Assembly: GCF_030732985.1 (NCBI RefSeq)
Contig: NZ_JASHJX010000020.1
Coordinates: 1 to 64,000 of the forward strand
Direction of reading: 5' to 3'
Origin: Nioella sp. MMSF_3534
GTDB lineage: Bacteria; Pseudomonadota; Alphaproteobacteria; Rhodobacterales; Rhodobacteraceae
Length of the DNA stretch: 64,000 bases
In this document: piece after piece, positions 45,780 to 53,017 of the stretch
How the letters are laid out: each line of letters begins with the position of its first letter
Numbering within the stretch: position 1 is the stretch's first letter
Notes under the pieces: generated by a model
Told to the model about the DNA's origin: nothing
Seen by the model: the letters and a program-made list of their open reading frames with translations, nothing else
The model's database searches: none
Program-made: the position numbers and the translations under genes

Positions 45780-47414
45780 TTAGGCCGCCTTCAGGCGAAG
45801 GCGATCATGAAGCTTGCGCCCTTGCTCATCATTTACCGCCTCTGTCTCCAGTTTGCCGTCTTTGTCCAAGCGTCGAAGTTCGGCATAGAGCGCTTCAACT
45901 TCCTCTGTTGAAGCGCTAGGCCCTATCCCACAACGCTGAAATGCGTCCTGCGCAGAGATCCAATCTCCGGCTTCGGACAGAGCCTCTTGAAGGTTTTTTG
46001 CATTCATCTTTATCTCCCCAGCGGTCGTCGATAGTCTCGTTTTGCGAGCCTGCTTCTCTTTTCGTGCGGCGGCAAGCTCTGCCTTCGTTCGCTCAAGCAA
46101 ATCGCTTGCAGGTTCATCATTCGGATCTTGAGGGACGAGTTCGCCACGGAACGCTTTTTCAAGGATTGCGGCATTGAGTTTCGGAACCAACCTCTTAGCG
46201 GCAGCGTGCTCAGTGGCAACGCGGTCCAGCCACGCAAATGTGACCTCTATCCGCCGAACTATTTCGACTGCCTCGTCAATTGGAGGGACCGGAATAGGTA
46301 GCGCAGATACCTTCCTTTTGCTGATCGACGCGAGGTTGGTTGTCTGTTTGCCCTGATCTATAAAATACTGTTGACCGTTTTCATTAGCGTAGTGTGAGAT
46401 AAACTCTGGAGGGAAGGCTTCGTCATTCAAGCGAATGCGGAATACATGATTTTGGTGGATGCAGTTACGGACCTCTTCATGCCAGACCCAGCCTCTACCT
46501 AATTTGTCACGATCCCCGCCCTCATTCATGAGGATGTCTCCCTCTTGGAGCAATAGCCGATCTCGCTCCTGGGGCGTTACACGAATTGTCTTGATTTCAT
46601 CGAGATCAAGCCATCCGCGCTGAACGTTTGCTACTCTTAAATAGGGCACTTCGACTAGCACTGCGTCTGAAGGACGTTTCTTCCCGACCTGAATGCCACC
46701 CTGGATATCACTTATCTCTCCCAGTGGCTTGATAACCCAATCTGGCGGAGAATCGATTCCATTTCCTTTAAGAGTGTCGTTTTTCTTCCGATAGTCTTTG
46801 GTCAAATCGCCGTTGAAAGCCATTGAGAGAATGGCGCTCTTGTATCGAGCGATGAGACTGGGGATGCGATCTAGGTCTTCGCAGGCGCGGGCAGTGCGTT
46901 CGGTCAACCTATCTACCTTCCCCACAATCCTTTGCTGCTCTGCAAGTGGGGGGATTGGAATTCGATGGTTCTTTAGCCAATCAGCAGGAACACGCTGCTG
47001 ACCAACTGCACCAGACATGACGGTTTGCGCGCTAACCCGGAACGTCTTTTGCCGAATATAATACCATAAGTAGCGAGGCTTTATTGTCCCATTGGTGCGC
47101 AAAACATGGAACTCTGTTGAACCTAAACCAGTACCATTAGTCAGGTTACCAGCGACAGCCGATTTTCCGTTCTCCATTGAAGGCGTAATCTTTGCGAGAA
47201 TAACGTCTTCGTCTCGGAAATGCGTGAAACCCCTTGAGACCTCATGATATGGCCTATCAATAGGCGCAGCTATTGTACCCGAAACTTCATCGACCGCGGC
47301 CATCGGGACGAACGACACAAGGTCATCGCCGCTCAGTTCTACGTTTTTTCGAGGGTTGACCTCGGCAATTTCCTCGATGGGAACATGCACCCAAGTCTTC
47401 GGAAGGGGACTCAT
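45780..47414 (-). CDS. hsdS: Type I restriction-modification specificity subunit HsdS
   Basis: A 544-residue HsdS with two target-recognition domains (about 1-180 and 225-400). Each ends in the conserved helix entry: IPIPPLAEQQRIVGKVD and LPIPVPPIDEAVEIVRRIE. The closing KLNAAILEKAFRGELVPQDP is typical. After about residue 445 comes a basic linker and a roughly 70-residue helical tail (LQEALSEAGDWISAQDAF), a C-terminal domain found on some HsdS proteins. It overlaps hsdM by 4 bases and is only 5 bases from ptuA. Confidence 0.94.
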   Translation of the reverse strand: MSPLPKTWVHVPIEEIAEVNPRKNVELSGDDLVSFVPMAAVDEVSGTIAAPIDRPYHEVSRGFTHFRDEDVILAKITPSMENGKSAVAGNLTNGTGLGSTEFHVLRTNGTIKPRYLWYYIRQKTFRVSAQTVMSGAVGQQRVPADWLKNHRIPIPPLAEQQRIVGKVDRLTERTARACEDLDRIPSLIARYKSAILSMAFNGDLTKDYRKKNDTLKGNGIDSPPDWVIKPLGEISDIQGGIQVGKKRPSDAVLVEVPYLRVANVQRGWLDLDEIKTIRVTPQERDRLLLQEGDILMNEGGDRDKLGRGWVWHEEVRNCIHQNHVFRIRLNDEAFPPEFISHYANENGQQYFIDQGKQTTNLASISKRKVSALPIPVPPIDEAVEIVRRIEVTFAWLDRVATEHAAAKRLVPKLNAAILEKAFRGELVPQDPNDEPASDLLERTKAELAAARKEKQARKTRLSTTAGEIKMNAKNLQEALSEAGDWISAQDAFQRCGIGPSASTEEVEALYAELRRLDKDGKLETEAVNDEQGRKLHDRLRLKAA

Positions 47415-48829
47415 ACTTTTGAAGCCTCCGTTTCAGCTAACTCTTCTGTCACGGATTCAATCTCATCGAGTGCAGATCTGAGGTGGCCCAAAATCGCCGC
47501 TGCAATGTCGTCGAGATCGGTTGGGCCTTCATTGGCCTTTTCGTTGTCCTGACGCAACCAACTGATGTCTAGATTGTCGTTTCCCTTGGCAATCTCTTGG
47601 CGCGTGAATTTGCGGAAGCGACCTTCCGCTCCTTCATCCTTGCGCCGTGAGTTCCCAAATGCATCATCGCCAAACGCCTTGATGAAGGAATCAAAGTCCT
47701 TACCGGTGAGGGGACGTGTTTTGCCGAAGCTCGGCATCTTCGCGCGCATGTCATAGAACCAGACCTCTTTTGTCGAGTTGGTTGCTTCGTCGCCGATTTT
47801 CGTGAAGAAAATCACGTTTGTTTTGACGCCTTGCGCGTAGAAGATTCCGACCGGTAGCCGCAAAATGGTGTGCAGGTTGCACTGGTCCATAAGCCAACTG
47901 CGGATCTCGCGTCCGACGTTCTCTTCAAACAGAACATTGTCCGGCAACACAACAGCAGCTCGACCGTTGACCGGCAACGACTGAACAATGCGCTGAAGAA
48001 AAAGTAGCTGCTTATTTGATGTTCTGAAAGGCAAGTCATCTCGACGCGCCCTTGCACCCCCAACGCTGGTACCGAAGGGCGGATTGGCGATAATCACGTC
48101 TGGTGAAGCGAACTCTTCAGCATCGTGTGTCAATGCATCGCCATGTATGACTTTTCCGTCCATTCCATGCAAGAACATGTTCATGAGGCACAAGCGGTAC
48201 GTGTCCCCTTCGATTTCGACCGCTTGGAAGTGGGGTGGATTGCGAGCATAGACGGCGTCATCGTGTTTTTCGATGATGTATGATTGCGCTGAAATGAGAA
48301 ATCCGGCCGTACCGGCAGCGGGGTCTTGAATTGTCTCGCCCAGATCCGGTTGAAGCACCTGAACCATCGCATCTACTAACGGTCGCGGAGTGAAATATTG
48401 TCCAGCGCCGGAGCGGGCTTCAGCTGCATTACGTTGAAGAAGGCTTTCGTAGACGGCACCGAGGCCATCCGAGAGAGCCTCGTGCCAATCGATTGCGTCG
48501 ATACCCTCTACAACTTTGCGCAAATTCTCTTCATGATTGAATACCGTTGTCGGGAAACGAAATATTTCACGGACCATCTCTTCATTTGCATCTTCGCCAA
48601 GGCTGGTCAGCATTTTGCGGTAGTAGCTGAGCACGTTGGAGGCTGGCTGTAAGGTTAAGTCCTTCCAGCGACATCCTTCAGGCAGAAGGTCTTCCCTGCC
48701 AGTTTCAAAGGCTACCTTCAAGAAGAGTAAATAGGTGAGTTCTGACAGATACTTATGGTAGACAATCCCATCGTCACGAAGAACGTGACAAAGGGACCAG
48801 ATCCGTTTCGATACTGCTGCGATAGACAT
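47411..48829 (-). CDS. hsdM: Type I restriction-modification DNA methyltransferase HsdM
   Basis: A 472-residue N6-adenine methyltransferase: an N-terminal helical HsdM_N domain, SAM motif I IQDPAAGTAGFLISAQ, and catalytic motif IV DVIIANPPFGT. GAGQYFTPRPLVDAMVQVL is the usual entry to the catalytic domain. With HsdS it would methylate a bipartite site. No hsdR is present in the element or the window. The start at 48829 (MSIAAVSKRIWSLCHVLRDD) is preferred over 48877. It is the first gene of the defence operon; 48830-49084 is the likely promoter region. Confidence 0.94.
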   Translation of the reverse strand: MSIAAVSKRIWSLCHVLRDDGIVYHKYLSELTYLLFLKVAFETGREDLLPEGCRWKDLTLQPASNVLSYYRKMLTSLGEDANEEMVREIFRFPTTVFNHEENLRKVVEGIDAIDWHEALSDGLGAVYESLLQRNAAEARSGAGQYFTPRPLVDAMVQVLQPDLGETIQDPAAGTAGFLISAQSYIIEKHDDAVYARNPPHFQAVEIEGDTYRLCLMNMFLHGMDGKVIHGDALTHDAEEFASPDVIIANPPFGTSVGGARARRDDLPFRTSNKQLLFLQRIVQSLPVNGRAAVVLPDNVLFEENVGREIRSWLMDQCNLHTILRLPVGIFYAQGVKTNVIFFTKIGDEATNSTKEVWFYDMRAKMPSFGKTRPLTGKDFDSFIKAFGDDAFGNSRRKDEGAEGRFRKFTRQEIAKGNDNLDISWLRQDNEKANEGPTDLDDIAAAILGHLRSALDEIESVTEELAETEASKV

Positions 48830-48870
48830 GAACGCATGGTTACGATGCACTGACGAACGTCGCAATGGTT

Positions 48871-48893
48871 TTGACACTCCGATGTTCGGTCAA
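48871..48893. promoter_or_regulatory. Dyad-symmetric site upstream of hsdM
   Basis: TTGA and TCAA flank an inner palindrome CCGA-TGT-TCGG, with unequal spacing between outer and inner arms. It lies 42-64 bases upstream of the hsdM start and overlaps a TTGACC that could serve as a -35 element on the minus strand. It is a candidate operator; no cognate regulator is identified. Confidence 0.4.
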
Positions 48894-49084
48894 TCGAATA
48901 GTTCGTGGCCTGTGATTGTGTACGGGCCTACGCCCAAACAGATTGAACTTGAAAGGCGCTAAGCGGACGTTGGCTCCAAAGGGAGGCAACGGCAGCTACG
49001 GGCCGGGAGACGCCATCCTACCAGCCCTGAGGAGCCAAAGTAGCGAAGACCGCAACCTCCGCAGCGAGCTTGCGTTGTCCACTC

Positions 49085-50239
49085 CTACCTGGCCACAGTC
49101 CCACAATACTTCGCCGCCGCCCCCTGGAACCGCTCATCGATCCCGCGCGGGTGCTGGTCGATGTAACCAAGGATCATGTTGGGCAAAGATTCGGTAAAGT
49201 CTTCAAAGCCGTCTGGCTCCAGGCCTTCCAGATAGGCCAGCGTCACGGAGTTCGCCACGATGAGCTTGAGAAGGTCGAGCTGCTTTTCGCGGAGATCAAT
49301 CTCTCGCACCGCTTCCGGTGGCACCGTGCCTACATGCTCAAACAGACGGTTTGCGACGGCCTCCTGTGTGGTCGGCCAAAGCGGGTGGAGCAGCCAGCGA
49401 GAGCGGTTGCTGTCTGATGAAGGCACAGTCAGCGTCACATCCTGGGCAAGCTGATCCATCTCGGCTTGTAGGTGCTCATGCAGCGATCCCCACCCCCGAA
49501 TGTCTTTGCGGTTTCGCAGGGCATCTTTCCCGAGACGCAGCTCAATGCGCCAAACTTGGCTTGTGGCACGATCTGACAAATCCAAAGGGCCGAGGCCTGC
49601 CGCCTGAAGGTTGGCGTTCCAGATCAAAGGCCATTCATGCTTCCGGCGCTTCATGACCTCTTCCCGCTTGTCGTAGACGATGACTTGCCGACCGGGCATT
49701 TTGCCGATGGTGACGGAAGTTGTGCGCCCGGAATGTCCGTTCATCTCTACCGTTTCAAACTCGGCAATCGCTTTTCGGTTGGCGCGAGAATGAAACACGA
49801 AGGCATCGGGATCGAGGACGAAGCCGGGCGACAAGATATCTACCGCGAAATCGACACGGTTGATGCTGACGCCATCATGCGGAAGCTGAAACCCGAGCTG
49901 GACCAACAGGGCATTGAGCTTCTGCCGCGTCCGGTCCAGACCATTCAGCGCCAGCTCTCGTGACCCGATGGAGACGTAGAGACCCCAAGGGTCCGACGCC
50001 CTGGGCTTCTTGGCGAACCAGGTGGCCCCAAACTCGTAAACCCGAAACGTGAACGCATTGCCGCCCCGCTTGCCGCTTTGGCCCGACTGGATGTCCAGCC
50101 CTGCAAAAGAGCCCCAGACATCCGTCATCAACTCCTGGGCCGTGGCCTTCCCTTCCTCCAGGAATTCCACCAACTCAATCGGAACCGTGGTCTTGAGCGC
50201 CAGGTCGATGCCATCAAAGCCAGTGTGAATAATCGTCAT
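49085..50239 (-). CDS. Replication-initiation-like protein (Rep_trans type)
   Basis: A 384-residue protein. The pattern SINRVDFAVDI, later VIVYDKREEVMKRRK and VWRIELRLGKDALRNR resembles rolling-circle-type replication initiators of small plasmids and phages. I cannot point to a catalytic Tyr with certainty. The start at 50239 is preceded by GGAGAAG. It suggests that the element can replicate after excision. The C-terminal 100 residues are helical and acidic. Confidence 0.72.
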   Translation of the reverse strand: MTIIHTGFDGIDLALKTTVPIELVEFLEEGKATAQELMTDVWGSFAGLDIQSGQSGKRGGNAFTFRVYEFGATWFAKKPRASDPWGLYVSIGSRELALNGLDRTRQKLNALLVQLGFQLPHDGVSINRVDFAVDILSPGFVLDPDAFVFHSRANRKAIAEFETVEMNGHSGRTTSVTIGKMPGRQVIVYDKREEVMKRRKHEWPLIWNANLQAAGLGPLDLSDRATSQVWRIELRLGKDALRNRKDIRGWGSLHEHLQAEMDQLAQDVTLTVPSSDSNRSRWLLHPLWPTTQEAVANRLFEHVGTVPPEAVREIDLREKQLDLLKLIVANSVTLAYLEGLEPDGFEDFTESLPNMILGYIDQHPRGIDERFQGAAAKYCGTVAR

Positions 50240-50396
50240 TTTCTTCTCCATGTATTTCTAGAGGGGGGTGCTACAAAGACCCCCCTTTGCCGCGTGGCGG
50301 TCGGCCACCCGCCCACCCGCGCGCCGCGCTCGCTACCTGAAGGCAGCGCAGCGCGCGCGTGGACGGCTGGCCTCGCGTTGGGTTTCGGTTTCAGGG
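50240..50396. other. GC-rich hairpin region between rep and the AlpA-like gene
   Basis: Contains a perfect 8-bp inverted repeat AGGGGGGT/ACCCCCCT around 50251-50275 and a GCGCGC-rich imperfect dyad around 50320-50360. It is a plausible replication origin or regulatory site for the adjacent rep gene, but no iterons are seen. Confidence 0.4.
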
Positions 50397-50609
50397 TCAT
50401 TGAGAGGTGTGCGCATTGCGTCGGGCATGCGCCCACGCGATGACTTCATCGCTGCGATAGCGAACGGACTGCCCAAACTTGTAGAAGCAGGGGCCAGAGC
50501 CTATGAAACGCCATTTCTGGATAGTGCGCACAGATTGGCAGAGAAAGTCTGCCACTTGCTGTTCTGTCAGGAAAAGCGGCGTTTGGTTCTTGGTTGCAGT
50601 AGCGTGCAT
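50397..50609 (-). CDS. AlpA/Xis-like helix-turn-helix protein
   Basis: A 70-residue MerR-type winged HTH: FLTEQQVADFLCQSVRTIQK as the recognition segment and a closing YRSDEVIAWAHARR. Proteins of this kind act as excisionases or as activators of integrase/rep genes on islands (AlpA, Xis). Its position between rep and the integrase-side genes fits this role. Confidence 0.87.
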   Translation of the reverse strand: MHATATKNQTPLFLTEQQVADFLCQSVRTIQKWRFIGSGPCFYKFGQSVRYRSDEVIAWAHARRNAHTSQ

Positions 50610-50648
50610 GTGATCTCCATCGGTTGTGTCGATGGCGATCAGCTACGT

Positions 50649-51356
50649 TCAGCTTCGCTTATCAAGCCAGCCAGAACGCTTGAAATAAGTCCTAAGAATT
50701 CCGATGGGATTGTATAAGTTGCTGTTTTCAGGGAGTCTTTTTCGAACTTTCAGGGCAGCCGTGCGGATCCGCGTTCGCGCTATTTCTGGATCCGCTGCTT
50801 TACAAACACGTTCACACCAATCCGCAGCCTCGGTCAAAGGTTCACCCTGTTGCGTCCAGTCCAGCTTAAACGGACGGCGCAACAGCCTTACCCAGACCAA
50901 GAAGGCTTGAAGCAGGAGGCCGTCTAGGGCGTCATCACTGGTGCGTCCGGTCTTGCGTAGACTGTTTAGGCTCAGTTCAATCGTATCCTTAGTTTTGGAC
51001 AAATCGCGTTTGATCTTGTCGAGGCGAACTTTCCGGTCAGGTTTTCCGAGCGGGACTCCCGTTCTCTCAAGCGCCTGCTGGAAGGTTCGCCGGTTGATGA
51101 AGAATCGGGTGTCTTCTGACAGATCATTTAGTTGAGCGGATAACCTGTTCGTTAACTTTAGCGCTCGTTCAAGTTCGCCCTTGGCCGCTTTCTTGTCCCG
51201 TTGGGCGCGTTGAATCTCTTCGTTGTAGTTTAGTGCTGCTTGCTGGAGCGAAAGCTGAACAACGATACGTATCGGCCAATGCCGTCCATGTGGATAGAGC
51301 TGGCGTGCAAGCTCTGAAATCCGTTCTTTGACTTCCTGTTCGAGCCGAATCTTCAC
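50649..51356 (-). CDS. Coiled-coil protein of unknown function (island)
   Basis: A 235-residue, strongly basic and helical protein. Residues about 40-85 look like a coiled coil (LNYNEEIQRAQRDKKAAKGE). No recognisable domain; not a known structural phage protein. The start overlaps the integrase stop by 4 bases, so the two are co-translated. It might assist recombination or replication, but this is only positional inference. Confidence 0.72.
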   Translation of the reverse strand: MKIRLEQEVKERISELARQLYPHGRHWPIRIVVQLSLQQAALNYNEEIQRAQRDKKAAKGELERALKLTNRLSAQLNDLSEDTRFFINRRTFQQALERTGVPLGKPDRKVRLDKIKRDLSKTKDTIELSLNSLRKTGRTSDDALDGLLLQAFLVWVRLLRRPFKLDWTQQGEPLTEAADWCERVCKAADPEIARTRIRTAALKVRKRLPENSNLYNPIGILRTYFKRSGWLDKRS

Positions 51357-52549
51357 TTCACCAACCTCAATTTTCCCGACCCACCTGGTCGCGTTGGTGG
51401 TGTACCAAGTGACGCAAAAATGGCTGCACTATTCTGTTCGGCGGCGGCGCGGATTGGGTCGTCGGCAAGGTGGGCATAGCGGAGTGTCGTCTGCAGTTGC
51501 GTATGGCCAAGCAAGCGCCCAACCATCTGAATTGGCATCCCTCCAGACACTGCAATCGAGGCATAGGTATGACGCAAATCGTGAATGCGCACGTCATCGA
51601 GGCCAGCCTTTTCGCGGATGCGCCGCCATGGGTGTTGAAGGTCTGTTATGTGGGCGTTGGGAAGCTTGCCTTCGATGATAAACGGATGGCCAGCGGTGCG
51701 CGGCAGTGTAGAGAGAACGGCGCGGGCTGCATTCGGCAGTGGAATGCAGCGCCGACCAACCTTGCTATCCGGCAACTCTAACCCGCGTTCGGTGACGTAG
51801 TCCCACCTTGCGGTCTGGATCTCCATAAGACGACACCCGGTGAGCAGAAGCAGTCGGAAAGCCGCAGTTACATGGGGTGTTTCCGATCCATCCTGTTCAG
51901 TTTGCAGTAGAACATCACCAAGGCGCTGGATCTCGGCTTGGGTCAGAAACCGCTCGCGGCGGTTCTCTTTATACTTCGGGATATGACGGCACGGGTTGGT
52001 GCCATCCGGACGAAGACCCCACATCTCCGCCATGTTGAACATCTTCGACAGGACCGACAGCATCCGGTTTGCTTGGATCGGTGTTTCCTTGAACCGGCAA
52101 TGCAGGTTCGCAATGTCCTTACGATGAAGGTCGGCGATTTTGAATCGACCGAGCGCTGGTTTGATCCGGTTGCGTATATGCGCACGGTAGTCGCGCGCAC
52201 TTGCTGGCTTCAAATGCACATTGACGTGGATTTCCAAGAACCGGTCACAGAGGTCGCCCATCGTCTGTGCCATGCGTTCGAGGGCGATTTCCTCGATTGG
52301 ATCAGAACCACCCGCGACCTGGCCCAACATCTCGCGTGCCTTGTTGCGGGCTTGTTCGGTGCTGACCGTTCCGTGACGTCCAAGAGACGCACGCCGTGTC
52401 CGAGCACCTTTGCGGTACTGTACCTGATACGTCTTCGAACCACTTGGCATTACACGGACACCGAAACCCGGAAGAAGCGTGTCCCAGACGAAATAATCGC
52501 TCTCCTTTGCTGATAAAGCCGTGACGCTGCGCTGTGTGAGTTTGGGCAT
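51353..52549 (-). CDS. Tyrosine-type integrase
   Basis: A 398-residue phage-type integrase: N-terminal arm-binding DUF4102-like domain (LPGFGVRVMPSGSKTYQVQY), a SAM-like core-binding domain, and a catalytic domain with Arg in LLTGCRLMEIQ, HDLRHTYAS (His-x-x-Arg), LGHTQLQTTLRYAHL (His and the Tyr nucleophile). The ATG at 52549 has a strong AGGAGGT upstream. It lies next to attR, as expected for the enzyme that recombines the tRNA-Lys 3' end. Confidence 0.96.
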   Translation of the reverse strand: MPKLTQRSVTALSAKESDYFVWDTLLPGFGVRVMPSGSKTYQVQYRKGARTRRASLGRHGTVSTEQARNKAREMLGQVAGGSDPIEEIALERMAQTMGDLCDRFLEIHVNVHLKPASARDYRAHIRNRIKPALGRFKIADLHRKDIANLHCRFKETPIQANRMLSVLSKMFNMAEMWGLRPDGTNPCRHIPKYKENRRERFLTQAEIQRLGDVLLQTEQDGSETPHVTAAFRLLLLTGCRLMEIQTARWDYVTERGLELPDSKVGRRCIPLPNAARAVLSTLPRTAGHPFIIEGKLPNAHITDLQHPWRRIREKAGLDDVRIHDLRHTYASIAVSGGMPIQMVGRLLGHTQLQTTLRYAHLADDPIRAAAEQNSAAIFASLGTPPTRPGGSGKLRLVK

Positions 52550-52578
52550 GTTCTTACCTCCTAAAAACGGCCCAACTG

Positions 52579-52598
52579 GTGGAAGCACTATGGAAGAG
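52579..52598. repeat. Candidate integrase arm-site pair, right side
   Basis: GTGGAAGCA at 52579 and the related ATGGAAGAG at 52590 are 11 bases apart, mirroring the pair at 42940/42951 at the left end. They lie between the integrase start and attR. The remaining 52600-52718 is AT-richer and holds no gene. Confidence 0.5.
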
Positions 52599-52718
52599 CG
52601 GGGCCGGAAAACGTGAGGTAAGCGGTAGTATCAATGGGTCGAAGCGGTCAAGAATACCATATTAAATACAGTAAGTTAGGGCACTGAGGCGTAAGAAGGC
52701 GAAAGGGCTTTGGTGTAG

Positions 52719-52767
52719 CTTTTAATCAGTGGGTCGCAGGTTCGAATCCTGCACGGCTCACCACTGA
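52719..52767 (+). repeat. Right attachment repeat (attR)
   Basis: An identical 49-base copy of 42827-42875 (tRNA-Lys 3' half plus ACTGA). It lacks the tRNA 5' half, so it is not a functional tRNA gene. It marks the right edge of the island, 170 bases from the integrase start. Confidence 0.93.
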
Positions 52768-53017
52768 CATTCCTTTAGGTCAATGCCGTGTAGACCATGT
52801 TTTTCGTTTGCGCGGTCGTGCCCGGACGCCAGTGAAAGCAAGCGCCCGCTCCATAGATGTGACTGAATTGCAACCTACCGAGTCGTGCATTCGACACGCG
52901 TAGGTCATGCGCTTGGGATCGTCGGCACATGCACAGCGCGACAGAACCGAATGGCTCGACTGAAGCGCTTTATGCGCATAGACTATGGTTTCAGTCTCGC
53001 AAGTGCCGGTAGCCGCC
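52768..53017. other. Decayed copy of the island's left end
   Basis: No gene. Segments such as GGTCGTGC, GAAAGCAAGCGCC-GCTCCATA, GAATTGCAAC and GTGCATTCG match the order seen at 42920-43015 just inside the left repeat, with substitutions. It probably derives from an older related insertion at the same tRNA. Confidence 0.6.

Larger units (their letters stand above)
42827..52767. mobile_element. Integrated genomic island with defence cargo
   Basis: A 9.9-kb element in tRNA-Lys bounded by 49-base direct repeats. From right to left it holds an integrase, a coiled-coil unknown, an AlpA/Xis-like protein and a Rep-like protein, then hsdM, hsdS, ptuA and ptuB, all on the minus strand. The cargo has visibly lower GC than the flanking chromosome, while the integrase/rep half is closer to host composition, so the element is a mosaic. 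The layout (int, alpA-like, rep, cargo at the far end; no structural or conjugation genes) resembles small integrative satellites or plasmid-like islands rather than a prophage or ICE. Confidence 0.9.

Noticed and set aside
49085-52549. A hidden or degraded hsdR gene in the island
   Set aside because: All sizeable reading frames in this half are accounted for (rep, AlpA-like, coiled-coil, integrase), and none shows helicase motifs or a PD-(D/E)XK nuclease domain.
52719-52794. Possible second tRNA-Lys gene
   Set aside because: Only the 3' half is present; the acceptor 5' strand, D-arm and 5' anticodon stem are missing. It is the attR repeat.
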